A stretch of 64,000 bases of DNA, taken from assembly GCA_051861445.1 (NCBI GenBank), contig JBHYCS010000001.1, forward strand, positions 220,127 through 284,126. Direction: 5' to 3'. The position numbers and the translations under genes were made by a program. The notes below the pieces were generated by a model. That model had not been told where the DNA came from and did not search any database. It saw nothing but the letters and a program-made list of their open reading frames with translations. Source of the DNA: Parasediminibacterium sp051861445 (GTDB taxonomy: Bacteria; Bacteroidota; Bacteroidia; Chitinophagales; Chitinophagaceae). Positions 26,899 to 35,177 of this stretch are shown here, piece after piece; the first letter of the stretch is position 1, and each line of letters starts with the position of its first letter.

Positions 26899-27255
26899 AT
26901 GACCACAAAAGAAGTTGCATTTGCCTTGTACGAACTTTGTAGTATAGGTAAAATGAAAGAAGCCATTGAAACTTTATATGCAGACAATGCTGTTGCTATT
27001 GAAGCAGACGATTCGATGGGAAATAAAGTAACGGAAGGAAAAACCGCTATTTTAGAAAAAGAAGAACAATTTAACGCCTACATTGAAGCATTTTATGGTG
27101 CAAAAATTTCTGAACCATTAGTTGCTGGATCGTATTTTTCCCTTAGTTGGTGGGTAGATTGGCAAATGAAAGGACAAGAAAGAATGCAAATGGAAGAAAT
27201 CTGTTTATACAAAGTAGAAAATGGCAAAATTGTATCTGCACAATTCTTCTATTAA
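26899..27255 (+). CDS. NTF2-like / SnoaL-like small protein
   Basis: This 118-residue protein starts directly with TTKEVAFALYELCSIGKMKE and has no signal peptide. The order of an N-terminal helix, LYADNAVAIEA (about 26-36), a central WWVDWQMKG strand and a last EICLYKVENGKIVSAQFFY strand is that of the NTF2-like/SnoaL fold. Such cytoplasmic proteins bind small hydrophobic ligands or act as isomerases or dimerisation partners; no specific activity can be assigned. It is divergent from the His-rich gene and ends at a strong terminator. Confidence 0.8.
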   Translation: MTTKEVAFALYELCSIGKMKEAIETLYADNAVAIEADDSMGNKVTEGKTAILEKEEQFNAYIEAFYGAKISEPLVAGSYFSLSWWVDWQMKGQERMQMEEICLYKVENGKIVSAQFFY

Positions 27256-27273
27256 TATTATTTGAGTAAAATA

Positions 27274-27311
27274 AAAACAGGCTGCTTCAACTAAATGAAG
27301 CAGCCTGTTTT
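27274..27311. terminator. Bidirectional terminator between NTF2-like gene and carboxypeptidase gene
   Basis: A perfect 16-base stem, AAAACAGGCTGCTTCA with TGAAGCAGCCTGTTTT, has a six-base loop. It lies between convergent genes. Confidence 0.92.
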
Positions 27312-27331
27312 ATTATTTGAAAAATCTATTA

Positions 27332-29839
27332 TTACTGAGCTACCAAAAATGCAGCATTAAACAACAGCATTTTTCCGTTTTGCCAAAACATTCTAAAAAT
27401 TGGGTCTTCAGCAAAATAAATAACAGCACCACTTCCCATTTCTTGAACACCTAAAACCAAACCGTCTTTTAGTTTTGCTTTTACTTTTAATCCACTGTAA
27501 CCAGTGATGTATGCATCTTTCTTAAATACACCAACATTCCAACCATCTTTCATAAATTGATAAATATTATCATCTTGTTTTAATGTATAATAATGGTCAG
27601 GATAACCATAAGCCAATGGATGTGTATTGTCTACATCTACCTTATAAATAGCTCCAGGAATTGAATTCACCAAATATTCTCTTTCTTTATTATCGTATTT
27701 TTTCAAAGCATCATAATCGCCTTTTTTCTCTTTTTCGTCGCTTTTATCTTCCTTTAATTTTATGCCCCATTCTCCATTAGCCATTTGTGCAACTGCATTT
27801 TCTATGGCAATAATTTTTCCACCACCTCTAACAAATTCTTTCAGTTTATCAGTTACAGATTTATCGTTTAATGTACGATAATTACCATCTGGCACAATTA
27901 AAACATGGTAATCTTTTAAATTTACTCTTCCAAAATCTGCTACATTAAACAAAGAAATTGGATAATTTAATGTTTGGTCGAAATAATTCCAAACTTCACC
28001 TGCACCTAAAGAAGAAGTTTGCTCTCCACTTAGCATTGCAATTTTTGGTGCTTTAATAAAACGCACATCTGGACTACCAAAATCGGCTCCTTTATCCATA
28101 AAACCACCTTCTACTGTTTGTACTTGAACAGCTGTGCCTGCAATTGTTTGTGTAACTATCGAATGTAAGTTTGTTGGATTACCTGCATTTAAAACAATTA
28201 AAGTTCCTCTATCAAAATTTTCTTTTTTATAAACAAATGGCTTATCTGCATAACGCACTTTAACACCTTGTTTTAATAAACTAGCCAATACTTTAGAACC
28301 ATTAAATGAATTGTACTTTATTAAATAACCATAACTACTTGCAGGTACAACAGTTGTAGTTGATTCAACTGTTTTTGAATTTACAGTAAGCGATTCTTTA
28401 ATTGCATAAGCATCTACTCCATAAGCATAAGGAACAGCCCATGCAGTAATATCGTAAGTATTAGAATCAGATAAATTGCTCTTAGGTTCTAACAAAACTG
28501 TTGCCAATACTGACTTTGGTTGTTGCATGCTAATAGCAATGTGATATTTTTTTAAACTACCTACTTCTTCTTTCAACGATTTATAATTAAACCCTTTAAA
28601 ACTAGCATTGCTTAAAACACCATATTCAATTTGGTTTACTTTTAATAAATGTTCTACATCACTTATTTTATCTGCATTATCAGAAGTAATTACATACGTT
28701 TTATAGGTGTAATTTTTTGCACTATTGGCATCGTCGAAGAATTTTTTAAATTCAGTAACCACTTTTGATGCATTTTTTGACGCTGTTTCTACAGTTGCAA
28801 TACCCGTTGTAAAATGGTGCATGGCTCTATCAACAAGCGTTACTGTATCTCCAGCTCCATTAATAGTAGCTAAACCCGCTCTTCCACCACCACCTTGTTC
28901 ATAAGTCATACCAATTGATCCATTGTAAATAGGATAAGTATCACCATAAGATGGGTAAAACAAATCAAAACGTTCTTTAGTAAAATACAACCAACCATTT
29001 TTATCGAAATAACGAGCATTATTTTTTCCAATTTCGGTTTGAAATTCTCTTTGCCAATTGGTAATCAACTCATGAAAAGGTTCTGCAGCTGGAGCAAAAT
29101 AATAGGGTTCGTTAATGCCTTGTTCATGAAAATCTACGTGAACATGTGGTAACCATTGATTGTATTTAACAAGGCGTTGTTTGGTTTCAACTTGTGTTTG
29201 CCAAGCCCAATCTCTATTCAAATCAAAATTGTAGTGGTTACTTCTTCCACCAGGCCAAGGTTCTGCATGTTCTCTTGTTTGTGGATTAGCATTGTAATTT
29301 GTGCCAACCATGCTATTAAACCAGTTTACATATCTATCTCTTCCATCTGGATTAATACAAGGGTCGATGATTACAACAGTATTTTTTAGCCATTCTTTGC
29401 TTTGTACATTATTTGGATTTACCAATTCAAATAAAGTTAACATAGCAGCTTCTGAAGATGAGGTTTCATTGCCATGAACATTGTAACTTAACCAAACAAT
29501 TGCAGGTGCATTATTTACTACAGCAGTTTCTTTGTCTTTTACAGTACCAGTTAAACGTAGGTTGTTTAAACGAATTGATTCTAATTTTTGCAAATTTTCT
29601 GAAGAAGCAATGTAAGTCAACATCAATTCTCTGCCCTCGTTGGTTTCTCCATATTTTTCAAGTTTAACCATATCAGGCTTAGCTGCAGCTACCGATTTAA
29701 AATAGTCTACAATCTTGTGATGTCTAGTATATTTTGTTCCAATTTTATAGCCCAAGTATTGTTGTGGACTTTGTAAAGTTTGTGCCTTTACATAGCAAAA
29801 GAAGCTTGCAAAAAATAAAGCCAATAGCGTTTTCTTCAT
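27332..29839 (-). CDS. Exported M14 family zinc carboxypeptidase
   Basis: This 835-residue protein has a signal peptide (MKKTLLALFFASFFCYVKA). An M14 peptidase domain occupies roughly 20-380: the zinc motif HGNE gives His122 and Glu125, DPCINPDGRDRY follows, then DFHEQG near 236-241, and TYEQGGGG supplies the likely catalytic Glu. The C-terminal half (about 390-835) includes a glutamine-amidotransferase-like segment (VLIVPDGNY, FVRGGGKIIAIE). It probably trims peptides in the periplasm or outside the cell. No sorting domain is visible. It lies 107 bases downstream of the MarR gene on the same strand. Confidence 0.92.
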   Translation of the reverse strand: MKKTLLALFFASFFCYVKAQTLQSPQQYLGYKIGTKYTRHHKIVDYFKSVAAAKPDMVKLEKYGETNEGRELMLTYIASSENLQKLESIRLNNLRLTGTVKDKETAVVNNAPAIVWLSYNVHGNETSSSEAAMLTLFELVNPNNVQSKEWLKNTVVIIDPCINPDGRDRYVNWFNSMVGTNYNANPQTREHAEPWPGGRSNHYNFDLNRDWAWQTQVETKQRLVKYNQWLPHVHVDFHEQGINEPYYFAPAAEPFHELITNWQREFQTEIGKNNARYFDKNGWLYFTKERFDLFYPSYGDTYPIYNGSIGMTYEQGGGGRAGLATINGAGDTVTLVDRAMHHFTTGIATVETASKNASKVVTEFKKFFDDANSAKNYTYKTYVITSDNADKISDVEHLLKVNQIEYGVLSNASFKGFNYKSLKEEVGSLKKYHIAISMQQPKSVLATVLLEPKSNLSDSNTYDITAWAVPYAYGVDAYAIKESLTVNSKTVESTTTVVPASSYGYLIKYNSFNGSKVLASLLKQGVKVRYADKPFVYKKENFDRGTLIVLNAGNPTNLHSIVTQTIAGTAVQVQTVEGGFMDKGADFGSPDVRFIKAPKIAMLSGEQTSSLGAGEVWNYFDQTLNYPISLFNVADFGRVNLKDYHVLIVPDGNYRTLNDKSVTDKLKEFVRGGGKIIAIENAVAQMANGEWGIKLKEDKSDEKEKKGDYDALKKYDNKEREYLVNSIPGAIYKVDVDNTHPLAYGYPDHYYTLKQDDNIYQFMKDGWNVGVFKKDAYITGYSGLKVKAKLKDGLVLGVQEMGSGAVIYFAEDPIFRMFWQNGKMLLFNAAFLVAQ

Positions 29840-29946
29840 ACAAATAGTTTTGTTGGGGTGAATGTAAGTAAAATAGGAAAAGCAAAAAAGTAAACTGTTA
29901 ACGTATTGCTAATTACAGGATGAATGGTATTAATTTAATTGGAATA

Positions 29947-30549
29947 CTATCCTTTTTTATGCAAGTAAATGGGTAAATGATAATGATGTAATTGATCTAA
30001 CAAATGCATTAAGGTTTGCTTTTGATAAGTATTTAAATCGCCTGTAATAATATTCGCAATAGCATTCATTTGTTCAAAAGATTGCACCAAAGCAGTTTTT
30101 CCTTTTTCTGTTAAGGTTAATCGTTTGCTGCGTTTGTCGTTGATATCAGTTGATTGCTTTAACAGTTCATTTTTTAATAATCGATTAATTACTTCCATAC
30201 CACTTGTTTTTTCCATTACATTTTTTTCTATCAATTCCATTTTGGTAAATGAATGATTGGGAAATAAATAAATGAGAAAACTAAAATCGTCGAAGTTGTT
30301 GATGGCACTGTCTGTTAGCATTTTTTTCATATGCATTTTGGCATATCGATTCAAAAAAATGATGTATTTGCTAATAATGCTTTCTGCCGATTCTTCAATG
30401 TTTTCTTCTTTTTCGAATTCAATGCTTTGTGTTTGATTTTTCTGTTGCAAAAGCCATTCTGCAAACACAAATTCATTTTCAATTGTTCCTAATTGTGATT
30501 CGTATTTTTCTATCTGCTGAATAATATTTACCAGTACTGAATAATTCAT
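29947..30549 (-). CDS. MarR-family transcriptional regulator
   Basis: This 200-residue protein has a C-terminal winged-helix domain (residues about 90-180): FDDFSFLIYLFPNHSFTKMEL, then MEVINRLLKNELLKQS (recognition region) and the wing DKRSKRLTLTEKGKTAL, a classic MarR signature. The N-terminal 60 residues are longer than usual and may form a dimer or ligand region. The gene is divergent from the TonB-dependent receptor, with about 80 bases between them, and the gap contains paired -7 boxes and repeated TTTAGAACAAA units, so it most likely controls itself and the receptor. The ligand is unknown. Confidence 0.9.
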   Translation of the reverse strand: MNYSVLVNIIQQIEKYESQLGTIENEFVFAEWLLQQKNQTQSIEFEKEENIEESAESIISKYIIFLNRYAKMHMKKMLTDSAINNFDDFSFLIYLFPNHSFTKMELIEKNVMEKTSGMEVINRLLKNELLKQSTDINDKRSKRLTLTEKGKTALVQSFEQMNAIANIITGDLNTYQKQTLMHLLDQLHHYHLPIYLHKKG

Positions 30550-30559
30550 GAAAAAATAA

Positions 30560-30591
30560 TTTAGAACAAATTTGTACTTTTTTAGAACAAA
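30560..30591. promoter_or_regulatory. Tandem TTTAGAACAAA repeats, candidate MarR operator
   Basis: TTTAGAACAAA occurs at 30560-30570 and again at 30581-30591, 21 bases apart, or about two helical turns. They lie between marR and its divergent partner. Binding by the MarR protein is inference. Confidence 0.5.
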
Positions 30592-30606
30592 ATTAAACTA
30601 ATTTTG
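30588..30606. promoter_or_regulatory. Back-to-back -7 boxes between marR and TonB-receptor gene
   Basis: The near-palindrome ACAAAATTA-AAC-TAATTTTGT contains TAATTTTG (30599-30606) for the plus strand and TAATTTTG on the minus strand (30588-30595), both matching TAnnTTTG. The two face away from each other, towards the receptor and marR genes. Neither has a TTG at the usual -33 position. Confidence 0.55.
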
Positions 30607-30664
30607 TTTCTCTTTCTACAATAATAATTTTATGAAACATCAACATCGAACAAAAGTTGTATTT

Positions 30665-33079
30665 ATGAAAAAACTGGTCGTTTTTACGTTTATTGTATTA
30701 GCAAGCCTACAAGGTTTTGCACAAAAATCTGGTATTATATATGGAACAGTAATCGAAAAATTAAGTCAAAAACCCATTAACGGTGCAACGGTTTCAATAA
30801 ATAAGCAACAAGCAATTACCAATGAAAAAGGAATGTTTAGATTGGTCAATATTCAACCAGCAACCTACAACATTACTGTAAAAAGTATTGGTTTTGCTGA
30901 AGTTACCAAATTTAATATTGTGGTAAATGCAGGAAACGCAACCGAAATAAATTTTGAATTAGAAACTGCAACAACAGATTTAGAAGGTGTTACTGTAAAA
31001 AATACGGGTAGAAAAACTGCCAAAGCAGCCACTTTAGAAACACCTTTAAGTGTACAACGCATGACTACAGAAGAAATTAAAGCCAATCCTGGTGGCAATT
31101 TTGATATTAGTAAAGTAATTCAAAGTTTACCCGGTGTAGGTGGTGGCGTTGCAGGTGGTGGATTTAGAAATGATATTTTAATACGTGGTGGTGCACCCAA
31201 CGAAAATGTATTTTATGTAGATGGCATTGAATTACCTACTATCAATCATTTTGCCACACAAGGTGCAGGTGGTGGTCCACAAGGTATTTTAAACGTTAGT
31301 TTTATTGAAGATGTAAAACTCAGTTCTAGTGCATTTGATGCAAGATTCGATAATGCCTTATCCTCTGTTTTTGAATTTAAACAAAAAAAAGGTAGCAATG
31401 CAAAACTCCAAGGCAATGTGCGTTTAAGTGCCACTGAATTAGCAGGAACTTTTGAAGGACCATTAACCAAAGGCAATAAGCCTACCACATTTTTAGCGAG
31501 TGTAAGACGTAGTTATTTACAATTACTTTTTTCAGCATTAGACTTACCCATCAGACCCAATTATTGGGATTTTCAATTTAAAACATCTACGCAACTCAAT
31601 GCAAAAACTACGCTTACCTTGTTAGGTGTGGGTGCAATTGACCGTTTTAGTTTTGCGGCTCCAAAAGAAGCTACACCAGAAAAGTTGTATAGCATTAGTA
31701 GTAATCCTGCTGTACAACAAAACAGCTACACGGTTGGTGGTTCTATTAAACGACTCATTAAAAACGGTTATTGGAATTTGGCCATTAGCAGAAATGTATT
31801 GGATAATCAGTTAGATAGATATAGTAACAATTTAGCACCAACTGAAGCTACCAGAAACTTGAAACTAACAAGTGTTGAAGCCGAAAACAAACTTCGATTT
31901 GATGTAAATCAAAACTTCAATGGACTAAAATTGGCTTACGGTTTTACTGCTCAATTGGTGAATTTTAGCAACAATACGTTTGTAAAAATTAGCGAAGCTC
32001 CATTGGTTGTCAATAATTTTAATAGCACACTTCAATTTGGGAAAATGGGTGCTTTTGTGCAAGTAGGAAAACGTTTTATGAACAATCGTTTGGGTTTAAG
32101 TGCTGGTGTAAGAAGCGATGTAAATACATTTACCAACAATGGAACAAATGCTTTACAAACTTTATCGCCTAGAGTAAGTATTAACTATGTGTTAGCAGAT
32201 AAATGGAATGTAAGTGCTAGTGTGGGTAGATATGCTAAAATTGCCCCTTACACCATTTTAGGATTCAAAGACAATAACGGCAATTTTGCTAATAAGAATG
32301 TAAATTATACCATCAGCAATCACTATGTAGCTGGCATTGAACATTTACCAAGTAATAACCTTCGTTTTACGCTAGAAGGCTTTTATAAAACGTATCAAAA
32401 TGTACCTATTAGTGTTCAAAAAGGGATTAGTTTGGCCAATTTGGGTAGCGATTTTAATGTTTTGGGCAACGAAGCCGTGGTTACCAAAGGAAAAGGAAGG
32501 GCTTATGGTTTTGAATTTTTTGCTCAGAAAAAGTTAACCAATAGATTTTTGGGAATTTTTAGTTATACCTTTTACAAAAGTGAATATACCAATAGTAACA
32601 ACCAATATGTTGCAAGTGCTTGGGATAATAGGCATTTAGTAAGCATGACATTGGGTTACAAACTACCAAAAAACTGGGAAATTGGATTAAAGTTCCGTTA
32701 CCAAGGTGGTGCACCTTTTACGCCGTTTAACGATGCTGCAAGCAGAAACAATTTTTTAACTTTGGGTGAAGGTGTTTTAGATTACACACAGTTGAATACA
32801 CAACGTTTACAAGCATTTAATGCAAGTGATATTAGAATAGATAAAAAATGGAATTTTAGAAAACTAACTTTCGATTTGTTTTTAGATGTTACCAATTGGT
32901 ATGTTGCTAAAACCTTTGCTCCTGCAACATTTACCTTTAGAAGAAATGAAGCCAACACTGCTTTTTTAACCACAGATGGACAACCAATTCAACAAAATGG
33001 AAGCAACGGCATTCCTTTTTTATTGAATAATAATGAGGCCAATGTTTTACCAACTATAGGTTTCATTATTGAGTTTTAA
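30665..33079 (+). CDS. TonB-dependent outer-membrane receptor
   Basis: From the ATG at 30665 this is an 804-residue protein. It has a signal peptide (MKKLVVFTFIVLASLQGFAQ), a carboxypeptidase-regulatory-like domain (about 22-105: GTVIEKLSQKPINGATVSI) and a plug domain (about 120-250) with VIQSLPGVGGG, FRNDILIRGGAPNENVFYVDG. A beta-barrel follows, with terminal strands ending VLPTIGFIIEF. It should import a ligand through the outer membrane with TonB; no SusD partner is encoded nearby, which argues against a glycan SusCD pair. Control by the divergent MarR protein is likely. A longer start at 30632 is possible but would place 11 residues before the signal peptide. Confidence 0.92.
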   Translation: MKKLVVFTFIVLASLQGFAQKSGIIYGTVIEKLSQKPINGATVSINKQQAITNEKGMFRLVNIQPATYNITVKSIGFAEVTKFNIVVNAGNATEINFELETATTDLEGVTVKNTGRKTAKAATLETPLSVQRMTTEEIKANPGGNFDISKVIQSLPGVGGGVAGGGFRNDILIRGGAPNENVFYVDGIELPTINHFATQGAGGGPQGILNVSFIEDVKLSSSAFDARFDNALSSVFEFKQKKGSNAKLQGNVRLSATELAGTFEGPLTKGNKPTTFLASVRRSYLQLLFSALDLPIRPNYWDFQFKTSTQLNAKTTLTLLGVGAIDRFSFAAPKEATPEKLYSISSNPAVQQNSYTVGGSIKRLIKNGYWNLAISRNVLDNQLDRYSNNLAPTEATRNLKLTSVEAENKLRFDVNQNFNGLKLAYGFTAQLVNFSNNTFVKISEAPLVVNNFNSTLQFGKMGAFVQVGKRFMNNRLGLSAGVRSDVNTFTNNGTNALQTLSPRVSINYVLADKWNVSASVGRYAKIAPYTILGFKDNNGNFANKNVNYTISNHYVAGIEHLPSNNLRFTLEGFYKTYQNVPISVQKGISLANLGSDFNVLGNEAVVTKGKGRAYGFEFFAQKKLTNRFLGIFSYTFYKSEYTNSNNQYVASAWDNRHLVSMTLGYKLPKNWEIGLKFRYQGGAPFTPFNDAASRNNFLTLGEGVLDYTQLNTQRLQAFNASDIRIDKKWNFRKLTFDLFLDVTNWYVAKTFAPATFTFRRNEANTAFLTTDGQPIQQNGSNGIPFLLNNNEANVLPTIGFIIEF

Positions 33080-33129
33080 ATAAATGAATTTGGTGATTAA
33101 TTGGTTTCAGAATATACCGCTTTATAAAC

Positions 33130-33162
33130 AAAACGGCTGTCTTACTCAAAGACAGCCGTTTT
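33130..33162. terminator. Bidirectional terminator between receptor and FKBP genes
   Basis: A perfect 14-base stem, AAAACGGCTGTCTT with AAGACAGCCGTTTT, has a five-base loop and flanking A/T runs. It lies between convergent genes. Confidence 0.92.
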
Positions 33163-33203
33163 GTTTATTGATAATCATTACTTGTTTAACTTATCAATAA
33201 TTA

Positions 33204-33638
33204 CTATTTAAAACTAATTAATTCTACATCAAAAATAAGTGTTGTGTTTGCTCCAATTTGTGCACTTACTTGTCTATTTCCATAACCTAAATTAGGATGA
33301 ATAAAGAACCTAAATTTACTACCAACTGGCATTAATTGTAAACCTTCTGTCCAGCCTTTTATCACCATATTTAAAGGAAATGAAGCCGGTTGTCCTCTTT
33401 GTACGCTACTATCGAAAACAGTACCATTTATCAATGTTCCATGATAATGACAGGTAACTGTACTTGTAGCTGTTGGCTTTTCGCCAGTACCTAATTCTAA
33501 AACCAAATACTGTAAACCACTTGCTGTGGTAACTACGCCTTCTTTAGTTGCATTTAATGCTAAAAAATCTTCTCCTGTTTTTAAATTAGTAGCACTTTTT
33601 TCACTATTTAATTGTGCTAATCTATCAGCTATTCCCAT
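33204..33638 (-). CDS. FKBP-type peptidyl-prolyl cis-trans isomerase
   Basis: This 144-residue cytoplasmic protein has an N-terminal helical part (NLKTGEDFLALNATKEGVVT) and an FKBP domain. Its landmarks are GLQYLVLELGTG (about 41-52), VTCHYHGTLINGTVFDSS (about 61-78), VIKGWTEGLQLMPVGSKFRF (about 91-110), the active-site HPNLGYG, and LIFDVELISF at the end. It resembles FklB/FkpA, but without a signal peptide. It speeds proline isomerisation during folding. It converges on the receptor gene and shares its terminator. Confidence 0.94.
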   Translation of the reverse strand: MGIADRLAQLNSEKSATNLKTGEDFLALNATKEGVVTTASGLQYLVLELGTGEKPTATSTVTCHYHGTLINGTVFDSSVQRGQPASFPLNMVIKGWTEGLQLMPVGSKFRFFIHPNLGYGNRQVSAQIGANTTLIFDVELISFK

Positions 33639-34007
33639 AATTTTTTTTGCGAAAATAAGTAGCTATCAACAATTAACGTATTCATTTACCAATCTAACAG
33701 CTGAAATCTACAAACAACCAATTGTTTGGAAATAATTGCCTAAAATAATTGCACATGTTATTCAATGAAAATCTAACGAAATATGCTGTTGAAAAAAGAG
33801 ATTTTAGCATCAATAAATCTAAAAAACAGCGTTATCATTTTTAGAGTTGATATATCAATGATGTTGTTTAATCGTAAGTAGTAGTTACACTACACACAGA
33901 TAGAATAGAACGCCGCTTCTATATAGTACCGCTTCTATAAAAGTTGGTTAAACTAATAACCAACTTTACGCTTGTAAAACAATTACTCACCCTTATAATG
34001 AATAACC
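33639..34007. other. 370-base intergenic region between divergent FKBP and secreted-protein genes
   Basis: No open frame or RNA gene is evident. It holds the FKBP promoter on the minus strand, two copies of CCGCTTCTATA (about 33913-33923 and 33929-33939), and the hairpin-plus-promoter segment listed below. Confidence 0.45.
33940..33974 (+). promoter_or_regulatory. Palindrome inside a candidate promoter of the secreted-protein gene
   Basis: AAAGTTGGTTA and TAACCAACTTT form a perfect 11-base stem with a six-base loop (33940-33967). TTG at 33944-33946 and TACGCTTG at 33967-33974 (one mismatch from TAnnTTTG) are 20 bases apart, so the palindrome fills the spacer. It could be a regulator site. 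Confidence 0.4.
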
Positions 34008-35111
34008 ATGAAAAACTTACTAACTGCATGCCTACTTGGAGTAACTACTTTATTTACTGGTTTAGCAAACGCACAACAAGACATTTATACAACCAATAAT
34101 ACACTTTCGAAAATTAGTTTTGGATTTGAGAAAAAAGTAAGCGGAAGTTTTATTAATATGGATGGAGCTGTTGTTTGCTTTAAAGAAACGTTTAACGACG
34201 AAAGAGGTCCAGAAGATGCTAATAAAATGATGAACGAAACTGAAAATATCGGCATCAATAATTTTGGCAACTTATTAAGCATTGATGGTAGAAAAACACT
34301 TTCTAATGCATGTTTAATTTCTACCAGAATTAGTAGAACAGTAAACGATGCTGATTATAACTTAAAAATTAATTTAACTGCTTTTACCGATGGCGGTTTA
34401 AAATGTTATTTGAGAGATAGATTTACCCAAACTGAGGTTGCATTAACATTGGCTCAGATTAATAATTACACATTTAAAACATCAAGTGACACCAACTCTT
34501 ATTTTAATAGATTTACAATTGCTTTTTCAAGCAGTCAATCTGTAAGTACTTTACCTGTACAGTTTATTAGCACAAAAGTATTTGTAAACCAACAACAAAA
34601 ACATACCATTCAATGGACTGCTTTAGAAAGAAACATTCAATTGTATAGAATTGAACAATCTGCCAATAGAAATAATTTTACAACAATTGCTACAGAAAAA
34701 GCTCTTGGTGGCAATAGCTATTCAACTCAACAATATGAATTCAATCATACAGCAGCTGTATTAGGTAAAATTTACTATCGAATTTCGAGTGTAGATGCAA
34801 ATGGAAAAATAACTACTAGCAATGTATTTGCTGCAAATACAGATGGTTTAACACAAACTAACGTAATGTTATTTCCTACAAAAACAAATAACTACAGAAC
34901 AACCATTCGATTAAACCAAGTAGCACTAGATGTTTACCAAGTTTCTGTATTTACCAACAATGGAAAAAATGTATTGAACACCACAATACAACATCGTTCA
35001 CAAAACACCAATTATCCTATTCAATTACCAACCACTCTATCGAAAGGAATGTATTTTGTAAAAATATATTCACAAACAACTAGCGTAACACAATCGCTAA
35101 TAATTGAATGA
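34008..35111 (+). CDS. Secreted protein with T9SS-type C-terminal module
   Basis: This 367-residue protein has a signal peptide (MKNLLTACLLGVTTLFTGLANA). The N-terminal half (about 24-175) is a beta domain that I do not recognise. An FN3-like module (about 180-275) opens LPVQFISTKVFVNQQQ and ends KIYYRISSVDANGKITTS, as in the proteins at 10735-12051 and 14595-20183. The last 85 residues (VMLFPTKTNNYRTTI...GMYFVKIY...SLIIE) fit a type IX sorting domain, though the usual YPNP is FPTK here. It is probably exported by the type IX system to the cell surface; function is unknown. Confidence 0.82.
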   Translation: MKNLLTACLLGVTTLFTGLANAQQDIYTTNNTLSKISFGFEKKVSGSFINMDGAVVCFKETFNDERGPEDANKMMNETENIGINNFGNLLSIDGRKTLSNACLISTRISRTVNDADYNLKINLTAFTDGGLKCYLRDRFTQTEVALTLAQINNYTFKTSSDTNSYFNRFTIAFSSSQSVSTLPVQFISTKVFVNQQQKHTIQWTALERNIQLYRIEQSANRNNFTTIATEKALGGNSYSTQQYEFNHTAAVLGKIYYRISSVDANGKITTSNVFAANTDGLTQTNVMLFPTKTNNYRTTIRLNQVALDVYQVSVFTNNGKNVLNTTIQHRSQNTNYPIQLPTTLSKGMYFVKIYSQTTSVTQSLIIE

Positions 35112-35128
35112 TAACAAAAACAGAATTG

Positions 35129-35177
35129 AATACCGTATTTATAAACAAGTGAATTACTAATTTATAGATACGGTATT
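35129..35177. terminator. Terminator overlapping the 3' end of the symporter gene
   Basis: AATACCGTATTTATAAA pairs with TTTATAGATACGGTATT around a 15-base loop, with a single mismatch. The right arm lies inside the last codons of the convergent symporter gene (stop at 35157-35159). Confidence 0.7.
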
